A DNA stretch of 64,000 nucleotides from Pyxicephalus adspersus (Eukaryota > Chordata > Amphibia > Anura > Pyxicephalidae): NCBI RefSeq assembly GCF_032062135.1, contig NC_092868.1, positions 45,325,603-45,389,602 on the forward strand. Direction: 5' to 3'. The position numbers and the translations under genes are program-made. Each line of letters starts with the position of its first letter. The first letter of the stretch is position 1. The notes beneath the pieces are model-generated. The model was not told the DNA's origin, did no database searches, and was given only the letters and a program-made list of their open reading frames with translations. This document shows positions 44,801-56,094 of this stretch, one piece after another.

Positions 44801-46899
44801 AGAAAGCTCGGTTTAAAGCTGACCTCAAAAACAACTTTTTTATGACAAGAAGACAAGGAAGACTAGATAACCAGACAAAATTTTAGCAGCACCAGTATGC
44901 TTCAAATACCTTGACAATAACTCTGATTTTTTTGGTGTTTAATGACATTTAAGGCTTTAGATTTGTGTATTGTTTGAAAATGTTTTCTCATATTTAACTC
45001 ATGTTTTGTTTTTACATTTTTAAAGCTTTTTAAATTATATTTTAGCACAGTCACATTTGAAGACTGCAGTTTTGTTTGTAAGTGATCATCATGGTTATAG
45101 GAAACCATGCTGGCTGGTTCCCGATTTTAAATCCAAACTCAGCCACTGTCATTAGCAGAATGGTCTCGGGATTAGGAGAATGCATGGGTGCACATGGAGA
45201 TTCAGTCATAGCAGCTTACAGTTCTATTCTGCATGTCATCCAAGATCCACAGACACAAACCACATAACCAATGCCTCATCGCCGGTCATGTGACTGACCA
45301 GCAACAGTTGGATTTATAGTCTGGTAGACTATTTTATTTTATTATTACGGTTGCTAAAATTTAAAGCAAGTCAGTATTTTCAATGTCGGCCCATTCTAAG
45401 GGGAGTGTTGTTGTTGAAAAAGATATGCAATCTTCTATTAAGGTCTTTTTTGAAAGAATATATTGCATGCTTTCGAACAAGAATGTCAAAATATAAAGTC
45501 CTTCTACGCGTCATGCATGTTACTGGTTTGTGATTCAAAGAACACAAGATGACCAAGCAACTAGCATTTTCAGAAGAATTGTCTAGCAATGACCAGCTAT
45601 TAAATTGCAATTGTCCAGCCAGGAATGTTTTCTCCAATTACCAATACTCAGAACCTAATGCAAATGGCCCCAATTCCTTGTCCAAATCCATTTCTTCATA
45701 ATTTTCAAGGTTCACAATTTTCTACCTCATTGAGTAGTCTTCAAACGTCCAGAAGACTCCAGCCATGGTGTGGTGTCATCACAAGTGGCAAAACTGGGCC
45801 CTCCCAGAATGAAGTTCTCGTTGGCCAGTTTTCACTAGGAAAGGGATTAATGACTACAGGATCAGGTAAGTGAATAACAACATTGGAGGTCCTAAAAATG
45901 ATGAATTGGTGGGAGGTATTTTGTTTTTGCCAGGAAATTGGCTTTAGAGCTTCCATTGCATCATGCAAGTTGAGCCTGTTTTTACCTAATTCAAACATAC
46001 TTAGCTACAAGTTGCAGAAAAGAAAGACTGGACACACATTAAATCAAAAATCCAAACATTTCTACTCCTTATCTGGCCAATATAGACATGGCACGCCAGG
46101 AAAAACTGGACCGGGTTCTAGGTTTTCTAAAATTATAACTGGGTTTTGCGTTCAGGGGCCATTTTAGTGCTTAGAGTACTTAGACATGAATGTTCTAGGG
46201 ATTTTCATACTGTTTTCATTCTTATTTTTTAATTACTGGTTTGAGGTGTTTTATTCTCAGCTCCCAGCATGACTAACTGGCTGCTGATGTGTACTGAGTT
46301 TGTCAGCCAATTTCTACGCTTGGAGCCTTAACCCCTGCATATGGAAGTGCCTATAGTGAATCAGAGCTTGGCAGATTTGCTACAGAAAATGTGTGTCATT
46401 TCTCAGAACTGGGATGTCATCTGCAGAGGTATCCATGAAATAGCACTCATCTCCGAGCACTATCTGAAAAGCATGAAATAAAAAAAACACGGAAAACGCT
46501 GCACGTTTCACCGATTGCCGTAAATCTTTACAGCTTTTCTAGATGAGATTTTGAGTCAACAGCTCTGGGGATGTCCCCGGTTATAGGAAATATTAGCTAA
46601 TAAAATATATTGTCACCTTTGTACCATGGATGTGTTTGCACACTTTAAATCATAATATTCCAGGCTTCAGCTGGAAGTTATAAATATAGCATATGCAGAG
46701 ATTTCAAGTGACCCTGTCATTCCTAAAACAATCCCAATGACACTCCTCTACAATAAGAAATGTAATATGGTCACTTCTCTGGTTGCCTATGTCTCCTACC
46801 ATCCCACCTTGACCAGGGTAGGTCAGAATTGGAAGTTGGAATGTTAAATGGCTGCCTACAGTTGTTTACTGAACATATTATTAAAATATTAATAACTAA
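44801..46899. other. unique DNA with a possible CNE at 46490-46730
   Basis: 46490-46730 is repeat-free and mixed in composition (AAAACGCTGCACGTTTCACC, GGATGTCCCCGGTTATAGG, TTATAAATATAGCATATG) and could be conserved noncoding DNA. No exon is supported elsewhere. Confidence 0.4.
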
Positions 46900-47640
46900 A
46901 ACATATATTACCAAAATGATAACCTAAAACTCACAACTTTTATTAATAACAATCCTACAAACCTAACAACATACCAATTCCTCCCCTGTAAACAATACCA
47001 ACCATTAATACCATGATAACCATTAATAACTTTTCGCTGTTTTACATGAAGAAGCTGCAGGTTCTGAAAAGCAAGGTCCCCCAAACACTCAAAACTCTTT
47101 TCCAGCCAGCAGAACTACAGTGGCCCCTAGCTGCCTCAGGGACCTTGGCCATTAATTGTTGCTTACTACCTCCAAAACACCTTTCTCCCCCTTTAAAGGT
47201 GACCACATCAACGATGGTTCACCCCACACCTTCTACATACTGACCAAGACCGTTCCCCTCCAGCACCCCAACCACCACAACACACCTTGTACCTGACCCC
47301 TTACCTAACTGATCTAGAACTTTCTACCCTCTTTTCTTTATACCCTTTCCTCCCTTTAACTATTCCCCTTGCCTCTTCTCTCCACTCTGATGCCATCTTT
47401 CCAGAACTTAACGCCTCCTCTGCCTGGCCATCTTCCCACCCCATTTTGCAGGTCCTACGCCCATCTTTCTGTCTTGTTTGTTGCACCCTTACCTTACCAA
47501 CACCACAGGCTTGTAAGGCAATTACCATTTGGCACTTCTTGGAGTGTTGAATAACTTTGACCCCCACTGCATGCCATGGTTTAATCCTGCAACCTTAAGG
47601 ACACATTAGTGATGTAGGGTTCGGAGGATGGAGCCACAAC
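46900..47640. other. A/C-rich then pyrimidine-rich segment
   Basis: 46900-47020 is built of A, T and C with almost no G. 47240-47480 is strongly C+T rich on the plus strand (for example TTATACCCTTTCCTCCC and CTTGCCTCTTCTCTCC). Open frames here (for example 47287-47550) reflect the composition. No repeat unit could be defined. Confidence 0.5.
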
Positions 47641-47878
47641 ACATTGTACTGCCTACTCATCTTCTTCTGTCTTTTGAAGCTCTCACTATTTCTCACCACT
47701 ACATATAAGGGTATGTGTTACTTCCCCCACCTCCTTGATTGTAAGCTCTTTGGGGCAGGGTCCTCCCCTTCCTCTGTGTCACTGTCCATATCGGCCTGTC
47801 AGTTGCAATTCTTATTTAATATACAGGGCTGCGTAATATGTTGGCGCTATATAAATACTGTTTAATAATAATAATGAT
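47641..47878 (+). mobile_element. L2-type LINE 3' tail
   Basis: Starts in the last coding stretch (GCCTACTCATCTTCTTCTGT, the reading PTHLLLSF) and continues with TGATTGTAAGCTCTTTGGGG, GTCACTGTCCATATCGGCC, GTTGGCGCTATATAAATAC and a short TAA tail. The right end is marked by AATAATGATAG. Confidence 0.88.
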
Positions 47879-48970
47879 AGTGGATGCAGAACACAGTAGT
47901 GATGAAGAAACTGGCAGATGAGACATCAATATGTAATCAGCCTGCAGCTCTACAAAAAAACGAAGTGTTATTACACCGCCCAATAAACAGGTAGGTATTC
48001 ACTTCATTCAGGGTGCCTCTTTTTACCTGTATCAAGGCAACATGGTTGCTTTAAATGAATCCAGTTATGGATATAACAACATTGATATTTTGCAGATTTT
48101 TTATTCTGGAAAGAAGCAGAAAACAAAATAACAAAATAAAATAGACAGCAGAATAAACCAAACAAAAAAGAAATGACAGACATACAGAAAGGAGAACCCA
48201 AGCTGAGAACATCCAGACGTGATGGAGAGACGTGTCTTCCCAAGCTGTAATATATATTGTAATGATGTGTTTTCACATCTAATATTCCCCAGTTCCTCAT
48301 GTCTGCTATAAGTGTTTGCTCACATGCAATCACAACTGACAGAAACATTGGAGAACAACACTAGAGCCGTATTAGATTCCTGCAACTTCCATCTGATAAA
48401 TATTCTCTGATAAAGTGTTGCTGTTGCAGTCCATTCTTCTCTCCAGAAATGGGAAGAAGGCCAGAACGGCTGTCAATTGTATCAATATCTTTATGAAATA
48501 CAGTTAAACAAAGTGGATATTTCACACCTGTTACAGTAATGGGTTTTAGACAAAGTGTGTGTATAGCTCCTAATTGTCCCTAATTTTGAGGAATTGTCCC
48601 TTAAATCAAAGACATTCCCAAATCCTTCTATTCCTTTTTCATCCTCAGTTGTCATGCTTTTTAGTGTGAATGAGCAAAAGAGTGAAAGCAATAGTGATAT
48701 GTAACTTCCAGGAACCTCAAGGAACAGTATGCAAACACATAATGGGTCCCAATTGTTGCCATTTGATTTGGTAAATGGGAGCATTGGAGAATGCAAATCT
48801 AAAGTGGTCCCAACCCTTTCATCCAACCTCTATATTATTGCCTTGGGTATTTTGAAAAGCCACTATAATGATTTGATGACAATGTAATTAAAGGGTTTAA
48901 CCAATTAATGTTTTGTATTTATTCTTTAAGGTTTGCATAACTGTGGGCATGGCAAGGATGTGTTTTTTAC
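47879..48970. other. unique DNA, no gene seen
   Basis: No repeat family recognised. The minus-strand frames 48004-48348 and 48491-48826 (114 and 111 codons) show no domain and have no codon pattern suggesting coding. Confidence 0.45.
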
Positions 48971-48978
48971 CTACCTAC

Positions 48979-49439
48979 TAGGGATGAGCGAGATTTTTAA
49001 ACTCGATCTCGCTGCAAATTTGGCCGTTCTTGCTTACCGAAATTGTAAGCGAGAACATCCGGTGTAAATTCGCAGATCGAGATCAAATTTTCCCTAAAAA
49101 TTTTTTTTTTCAAAAAAAAAAGTCCCGCGGGTTGTGCTGATCAATGAATGCAGCCACGACTGCATTCATTGATTAGCTAAGTGTGCGATCCCCGGCACTG
49201 AAGGCTAAATGGGGACAAGTCTCCCCATTCAAAACCTCTAGGTGTTCTCTGATTGGCTGGGGAAAGGAAAATCCTGATGACGCTCAAGTGTCCCCATTTA
49301 ACCTCCAGTGCCCGGGGATCCCACACAGGAGGATTCCCAGGGCTGCATGAATGAATGCAGCCCTGTGAATCCTCCTGTAATGATTTCCAGTTCCAGGAAA
49401 TTTTTGCAAGAATGTCAGAGGCGCTCTCCATCATCCCTA
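48979..49439 (+). mobile_element. hAT element (TAGGGATGAGCGAG family)
   Basis: Left end TAGGGATGAGCGAGA and, inverted, right end TAGGGATGATGGAGAG. The octamers CTACCTAC (48971-48978) and CTATCTAT (49440-49447) agree at 6 of 8. The interior holds inverted repeats such as AATGAATGCAGCCACG/GACTGCATTCATTG at about 49143-49172 and GGAGGATTC/GAATCCTCC around 49327-49376. It is 461 bp without a transposase. The copy at 62646 shares the ends, the GATCGAGAT-type strings and the GCAGC-ATTCATT motif. Confidence 0.83.
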
Positions 49440-49447
49440 CTATCTAT

Positions 49448-51989
49448 TTAGTACTCAAAGGTGTCACAATTTCTCCTCCTGTAGTTGGGAGGTATGTGTG
49501 TGCCAAGCCTAGTTTTCTACTATTGGATTGAGTTGGGAAAGATTAAAATCCCTGGCAGTTTTAGTTGAATAAGAGATTTATCCTTACTTCCTGCCCTGCT
49601 GACAATGGTTCACCTGATAGAAAGTTAGGGAAAATCTTTCAATAGGAACTCCAGATTCCAATAAAAATCCAAAAGGGTTTTTTCCACTCTAGCCAACATT
49701 AAGGAAAAAGGTTGGCTGGACATTCACTTTAAGAGCACATGACTAGCCCAGTGATGAACCTAATGAAACTGATGTTTGATTGGCTGCTAAAAATTAATGA
49801 GATCTCCTGTTATCATATACATGTATTACCCTCTTGAAAGCCCAACTTTAGCCTGGCCCAAGAACTAAAACCCTTCCGTGAACTACTTCCCCCCTCTCCC
49901 CACTAAAAGCATCTAATAGACAGGAATACTTTATTTTGCAGTCCTACTGGTTCCAGTATTGATGACCAGTCCCCCACATTTGCTCTTCTTTTCTGGTTAT
50001 ATCACCACCCCTCTCGCTGATGCAATTATGTACAGAACAAGACTAGAACCTACTATAGGTGATGGTTTTTCTTTTATCACTTATCAGCACCAAGGATTGG
50101 GCTGGTATTGCAGCCATAGCTGCATTTCTGGTAATTGATTTTTATACAATTGCTATAACCTGGAGTTTTAGGATTGTAGGGGCTCTCTTTTAATTCAACA
50201 AGCATACTTTGGCAGATTATAGCACACAGTTTGGGAAACACTGCAGCAGATAATGAAGAGTTTCTATTCACAGGTAGCAATGCCAGACACTTTATTGAAG
50301 AATTATGTTAACTCATTTACACAAATTGGTTTCCATTGAAAGAGCTGTTTAGGTCTTTAGCTTGTGTTGCATGGAGACTTCTTTCACTTTTCTCTGACTT
50401 GTTTAGCTGTTTTGAGGACTCTCCAAAAACCACATGGGGGTCAGATAAATTTGTTCTCTTAAGCCCCATAATCCGGCAAGTGCAAAGGTTCCCTTATTAA
50501 ACGGATCTGCCATATAGACTGCTTTCAGGAGCAGAGTCGAGAGGATTTCTAACACGCAGTGTCTTTTGCTAAGCAACCGGCAACCACAAGAAGAAAAATG
50601 TCTGAATCTACTGCTTTCTTGATCTTATTGAGCCAATAATGAGAGAAAGTGCAGTGGGGACAGAAAGAGAGTCTTGTTCTGCACCTAGGGCATTGTCTTC
50701 CTACATTTTCAAGTCATTTCTGCTCTAAAATAATGTTCTTAGCCTTTGACTTCAGGCTTTGTATCATAATCCAAAGGACTGCCAAAGATGTGCCCAGCTG
50801 AAAATACTTTATTAACCAGCAGCCTCATGAATAATAATGGATAATTCTCTCTTTCTTTTATATCATGGAGCAAATATATTGATATAGGTAGGTAATTATT
50901 TCACATTCAATATCTTTCTTTCTCCCTATCTGTCTATTACATTAAATTCATCTTTGTATCTGGATAATTATTTACTGCACATGCATACTACAATATAACT
51001 GTTAAACCTAATTTAGAACTAATTTAGCCAGGGCCTCCTATTATATAGTGTCTGAAACTAAAGTTGATTGCACAAAGTTTGGTGAGATTCTAATGCCTAT
51101 GGTGAGTTTAAGTCTATCCTTTGGGGAGGGATCAATGCTTTGGAATATTGGCCTAGGAGAAAGTAGTGTGGAAATGATAGTGTTGGCCATTCAATAAAGG
51201 AGCATGCCAAAGCTCCCAATATGGGGAAAGCCTTTTCTGGTTGTGGCTGGTGTTAGGAAACACAAATAAAGAGATCCTCACAAATGAATAGTGATTAGCG
51301 GCACCCTAGTTTGAACAATTGATTCATTAATTGGCCCCTGCATTAGGATTATGTCCTATTTTCACATGGGTGCTGATGGTAGAATCACAGTGTTCAGCAA
51401 GGGATCAGGAAATCAGCACTCCTGAATGTGTCTGAGTCTCCAGGATCAGTATGCCAGTTCTCTGCAAGATTGGCTAAGTACTGCCTCTCCTAGCACATAA
51501 GACCACAACCTGCCATTCAACTGCCAATACTGGAGCACCAGTGGCCGCGACCATACAAGTGATGGGGGGTTCAAAGCATTTGAAGCAAGTTGATACAACT
51601 AAAAAGGAAGTCCAGTCAGCTGCAGGTAAATGTACAGATGCATCTCAAACTGATCACAAACAAAGAACAATGCTTCTGAAACCATGGTGCATCTACACAC
51701 TAGGATTAAGGTGAACCCAAGACAGCTTGTGTTTGCTGATTGGCCAATAAAGGGCACTTTGAGGACTTGACATTTATATGTGACATCAGCTAAATGGAAT
51801 TGTTGGTTAGGATCATACAGAAGAGCACAACTCTCAGCTGTCACGGAGTATCCTCAACTGTCTCACATTTTGGGATCCCCAGGGTTCCTGCAGATCCTGT
51901 GTTTGTCCTGATACACCTTTACTCCTATTTACTCCTGCTGCCTGATGTTTTTTTCATGAACAGGAGGTTGTTGCAATCTAACCCAGCCT
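49448..51989. other. unique DNA with a strong CNE candidate at 50410-50870
   Basis: No repeat is recognised for 2.5 kb. 50410-50870 is the best conserved-noncoding candidate by texture: repeat-free, moderate GC, with GCTAAGCAACCGGCAACC, CTTATTGAGCCAATAATGAG, CAGCCTCATGAATAATAATG and TGGATAATTCTC. No exon is supported. Confidence 0.45.
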
Positions 51990-52275
51990 CAAGATTCTCA
52001 AGATTTGACACCCCTGAGGAACTCTTGAAATAATTCTCATTTTTGGGGGGTCAATGGGGAAAAAGGCCCATTCAATCGGTGGCAAGTGGAAAGAATGTCC
52101 CCTTACACTGGCAACTAGAATAACACTTTCATGAAACTGGGTTTACCAAGTGCTGTTGGCCCCAGAACTATGCAGGCATATTCAAATTAGAGGTCAATCA
52201 GCAACAGTTCAAGGAACCCCTGGCAACCTCTGGAGGAACCCTGGAATTCTATGTAACCCTGGCTGAGAGTGGCTG
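51990..52275 (-). mobile_element. hAT MITE, reverse copy (TTCTCAACC family)
   Basis: On the minus strand: CAGCCACTCTCAGCCAGGG, GGGTTCCTCCAGAGGTTGCC, GGGGTTCCTTGAACTG, TGCTGATTGACC, ACATTCTTTCCACTTGCC, ATTGACCCCCC, AAGAGTTCCTCAGGGG. The far end is approximate. The forward copy at 53500 has the same subfamily order, so the two lie inverted about 1.2 kb apart. Confidence 0.75.
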
Positions 52276-52885
52276 TTCAAACCTCTACTGACATCACTAA
52301 ATAGGGTTGGGTCGGTCCGGGCTTCGGCAACAGAATTTAGAAGTAGTCTGGCCATCAGCAAATAACTCTGTGTAGAAGTCAGAATGAAATTCTCTAAACC
52401 TTTCAGGCATATAGATGTATGGGTAGAGATGTCTCATCCACCAGGAATGCATAAAACAAAAAGCTTTGGTTCAATCTGACTTATATACCTGTGGTTGGAA
52501 AACGTTACTATCAGTGCAGGCTAAAAAATTTTACCATTTTTTATCAAAGGAACCAAGTTTGTTCCCCAGGGATGCATCCTGGTTATGGAATACATCTAGA
52601 ACAAATGCTTTCTATGATGACAACCCCTTAAACTGTAATGGAAATGCTTTTTGGATTTAATGGGGCTGTGCTGAATCATTTGAGGAAAGTGGTAATGGGA
52701 CATAATTAAGATATTTAAATAAGACCACAAGCACACCGCCAGGATTTCATATTATCCCAAACCAGCTTTGCTATAAGAAAATAAGGTTGATAATATTATT
52801 ATTAGGTTGATACATATAGTATTTCACATAAAATACATTGAAATCTATCTGTAACCTAACAAGTCCACATGTCCTTTTCTCCACA
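52276..52885. other. unique DNA, no gene seen
   Basis: No repeat family or exon recognised between the two hAT copies. Confidence 0.45.
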
Positions 52886-52893
52886 TCTTAGAG

Positions 52894-53147
52894 CAGTATT
52901 TCTCAACCAGGATTCCATCAGAGGTTGTTAGGGGTTCCTTGAACAATGAGCAATTTGGACCTTTTAGGTCAGTTTAAGTGACACCAATGATCTATTTGCC
53001 CAGCAGTGTAAGTATGAATGTATGTATTCTTCCTACTGACCACCATACTATGTGGATCTGTGGGTATGGTAATTAAAGCAGGGGTTCCTTAAGACCTGAA
53101 AATTATTTCAAAAGTTCCCCCATAATAAAAAGGTCGAGAAAGGGTGC
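52894..53147 (+). mobile_element. hAT MITE (TTCTCAACC family), forward
   Basis: Left end CAGTATTTCTCAACCAGG. It shares GTGACACCAATGATCTAT, TACTGACCACCATACTATG and AGGGGTTCCTTAAGACCTG with the 30175 copy. The expected right end is worn (GGTCGAGAAAGGGTG), and the octamer after it (CCACTCGC) does not repeat the octamer before the left end (TCTTAGAG, 52886-52893). That octamer reappears after the neighbouring element at 53472. Confidence 0.8.
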
Positions 53148-53160
53148 CACTCGCCCATTT

Positions 53161-53471
53161 CAGGGGTAGGCAGGAGTACACTAGGCCAGACTCCCTCGCC
53201 TCCGCAATGCATAGGTAGGAGAGGGAATGTTCCTTATTTACCCAGGCGGCGGAAGTGTTAACACCGACTGCGGTAAATAGGGAAGGGAGCCACAACACGG
53301 AGGCTCAAGAGCTGCATGCGGCTCCTGAGCTTCCGTGGCTCCGGTAGTTTGTTTTGGCTCTGCTGCGGATTGCCGGCTGGCATTAGGCCGGATCGGCCAG
53401 GGGGCGTTAGGACAGAACAAACTACCGGCTAGGCCATATCTAGCCTAAAGGCCGGAGTTTGGTGACCTCTG
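53161..53471 (+). mobile_element. GC-rich hAT-like element
   Basis: Left end CAGGGGTAGGCAGGAG and, inverted, right end CAGAGGTCACCAAACTCC share CAG(G/A)GGT..xCA, a hAT-style terminus. Inside is a perfect palindrome pair CCGGTAGTTTGTT / AACAAACTACCGG (near 53340-53428) and several GGCCGG strings. The octamer CCTTAGAG (53472-53479) follows, while the octamer before its left end is GCCCATTT. It is distinct from the CAGGGGTCCCC copies at 17572, 22954 and 28209. Confidence 0.65.
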
Positions 53472-53499
53472 CCTTAGAGAGACTGTATACAGTGTATAC

Positions 53500-53790
53500 C
53501 AGCCATTCTTACCCATGATTCCATGGAACCCTAGGATTCCTCCGGAGGTTGTTAAGGGTTCTCTAGGCAGCGGCTGCTTGACCACCCATATAATGGTGCC
53601 TAGTTCTTGGTTCAAGGCCATTTTATCAGAGTCAGAGTCACCTGTATGTCTTTTTATAGCTATCTAAATGGGTGGTGTTCTGATCACCACTGTAAGGGGA
53701 ATTTTCCCCATTGACCCCACAAATCTGTTTTAGCAGGGGCTCACCAAAACATAAAAGTGTTCCTGAGGTCAAACGATTAGGAAAGCATAC
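53500..53790 (+). mobile_element. hAT MITE (TTCTCAACC family), forward, worn
   Basis: Left end CAGCCATTCTTACCCATG. It then has GGATTCCTCCGGAGGTTG, TTAAGGGTTCTC, GTGGTGTTCTGATCACC, TTTCCCCATTGACCCC, and ends near GTTCCTGAGGTCAAACG. The right end and duplication are unclear. The palindrome GTATACAGTGTATAC lies just before it. Confidence 0.7.
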
Positions 53791-54707
53791 TAATAAAAAG
53801 CAAATACTTCATTTAACCATTCCCCATTTCAGCCACACCCAACATTCAACACAATGTAGGCGCACACATTTTTTACATGCCATATGTCTTTTCTTGCCCA
53901 AAAGAACAAAATGAGGATAAAAATATAGTTCCCCTTTAAAGAAATTAGGATCCAATGGTAGATATGCATTCCAGTTTCTGACACTTTTATTTGAGGAATC
54001 TGTGAACTTACAACATAATTATTATATATTCTAAAGAGGTGAGTTCATTTACTGATCCTTCTGAGTATCAAATTCTAGACACTAGGCAATATATCCACCT
54101 GTCTGTCTGTTTGTCAGCCTTTGGAAACAAATATTATTATGAATGCCAACAAAAACTATAATTCAAACACCAGAATGACTTGTGTAACATTTTATTCTCC
54201 CTTACAGCATTCCGTTCATTATTTAATGCTAGTGCATGACTCAACACGTAGAAACACAACTTAATATTGGAATTATATGTATGAAGCACTGCAAAAATAC
54301 AAAATATGCACAAAATGATGACATGACCTCCAAGAAGACAGCAAGAAGAGCATCACAAAAGACTGAATGTTTCAGAAGAGCTTACAAGGAAACTGTCTAT
54401 GATGTCTGTTATACCAGTCAGTTCCCAGTCTGTCATATTTACAGGGACGGTTTTAGAAATAAAATAAACTGATTGGCTACTTTGGGCAGCCCAGGTGTAC
54501 TTGATTTTAGACACTTTTGATTTGTAAAGTTTTTACATTTCTTTACCAGCATTTCTGGAAGAAGGAGGTAGCCAGGTTGGAATGTGCAGATAGGTCAGCC
54601 TGGGAGAGTTGCTCAAAGGGTGATAAAGAAGTAGCAAAATTTTGGGGTAGCTAAATGGTTTAAGAGGTGTAGCTTAGCCAACACCATAAAAAGGGTTTAT
54701 GACAAAA
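53791..54707. other. unique DNA, no gene seen
   Basis: No repeat family recognised. The 78-codon frame at 54236-54472 has no known domain. Confidence 0.45.
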
Positions 54708-54928
54708 TACAAGGGGGTGCTGAGAAGTTCCTGGCTTTGCCCCCTTCCAGATGAAATAGAAAAATGAGTGTGGGGGCATATGACAGTCTAATATCTTAGT
54801 ATGTAACTGTGCAAATATCAGGTCTTTGCAATTCTTAAAACTGTTTTTTCTTTTAGTGAGAAGCTGTGATGGCAGAGGCACAAGCAAGATTCACGTCGTT
54901 GGAGTTATGGGCCCCCATGAAGTTTTAG

Positions 54929-55404
54929 TTTCTCCAGGCAAAGTCAGCAAAGGACATTCACACTGAGATGTCACAAACACTGGGGGAGAAGTGTCCTTCC
55001 TACAGCACTGTCAAAACCTGGATATCTTGTTTCAAGACTGGGCATTTCACCGTTGAAGATGAGCCCCGCAGTGGGCGCCCCCAACCTCAACTGAACCAGC
55101 AACCTGCGATGCTGTCCATGAGCTGATTATTGAGGACCGGTGAATATCCGCAAAAAAGATAGCCCAGATACTTGAAATCTCACAGGAGTGTGTTTGTTAT
55201 CACTACTATCCTAGACATGTGCAAGCTTTCAGCGAAGTGGGTGCCGAAATGTTTGAACAGTGATTAGAAGAAGGAACGAGCTGAAGCATCCAAAGCCGTT
55301 TTGGCCCATTTTGAAGCTGCACAGGACTTTTTGGCTAGGTTAGTGATTGAGGATGAAACCTGGCTCCACATCTATGATCCTAAAACCAAGGAACATTCAA
55401 AGGA
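54929..55404 (+). pseudogene. mariner transposase N-terminal part, disrupted
   Basis: Frames can be followed piecewise: AKSAKDIHTEMSQTLGEKC, then STVKTWISCFKTGHFTVED and EPRSGRP (the linker GRP motif after the helix-turn-helix DNA-binding region), then ISAKKIAQILEIS (second helix-turn-helix) after the 55141 stop, then LDMCKLSAKWVPKCL, and ASKAVLAHFEAAQDFL followed by DETWLHIYDP, whose first Asp is the first catalytic residue. Frame changes occur near 55080, 55200 and 55410. It is the N-terminal two-thirds of the gene that ends in the fragment at 55405-55920. Confidence 0.85.
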
Positions 55405-55920
55405 ATGGCGCCACAGCGGGTCCATGTGACTGAAGAAATTCCAAACCCAGAAATCAGCTATAAAAGTCATGGTGTCCGTTTTCTGTATGGTATTCTCTTG
55501 GTGGACTACCTACCTCAGGGCTCTAGTATCTCCAGACAGTATTATGCTAACCTCCTGAGCCAGCTGAAGGAGGCAATTAAGACAAAACATTGTGGAAAGT
55601 TGACCAAAGGGATCCTTTATTTGCAGGACAATGCACCTGCGTACACGTCCAATGTTGTGGCTGCCAAATTGAACCCCCTGGATTTCCAATTGGTCCACCA
55701 TCCCCCCTACTCACCTGGCCTGGCCCCTTCCGACTATTATCTGTTCCCGAATTTGAAGAAACACCTGAAGGGGCAGCGTTTTGAGGACATTTCTGATATC
55801 AATGATGCTGCTGAGAGCTGGTTTGTGGCCCAACCAAAGGACTTTTATTTGAACGGTCTAGAAAAGCTGCAACTACGCTGTACCAAGTGCATCAGTCTTA
55901 GGGGGGAATATGTTGAATAA
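55405..55920 (+). pseudogene. mariner transposase C-terminal fragment (D34D)
   Basis: A 171-codon open frame; the initial Met is not the real start. After an out-of-frame beginning it shows GILLVDYLPQGSSI, LYLQDNAPAYTS and HHPPYSPGLAPSDYYLF. The Asp of QDNAP and the Asp of PSDYY are separated by 34 residues, the D34D spacing diagnostic of mariner-family transposases. It ends LRGEYVE and TAA just inside the right inverted repeat, as usual for the family. With the upstream stops and frameshifts it is non-functional. Confidence 0.93.
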
Positions 55921-56094
55921 ATGTGTTATTTCATAACTCTGGCTCCCTTCTTTCTGGGCAAAGCCAGGAACTTCTCAGCAACCCCTCGTAAATCTGGACA
56001 GACATCGCAATATTCACATTTCATGAGCAGTGGTACTGTACAGGGCCAATGAAAACAAAGTAACATATTTTTAACCAGGGCTACTGTGCATATA

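Larger units (their letters stand above)
54710..55988 (+). mobile_element. near full-length mariner transposon, broken
   Basis: The terminal inverted repeats CAAGGGGGTGCTGAGAAG and, inverted, CGAGGGGTTGCTGAGAAG continue through TTCCTGGCTTTGCCC, and TA dinucleotides flank both ends (54708-54709 and 55989-55990). The length of 1279 bp is normal for mariner. Transposase coding starts near 54850-54900 and ends at 55920. It carries a TGA at 55141, a TAG at about 55265 and several frame changes, so it cannot make transposase. The ends are good enough that it might once have been mobilised in trans. Confidence 0.93.

Noticed and set aside
48004..48826. Two minus-strand frames of 114 and 111 codons
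   Set aside because: Hydrophobic runs come from T-rich sequence; no domain or conserved signature.
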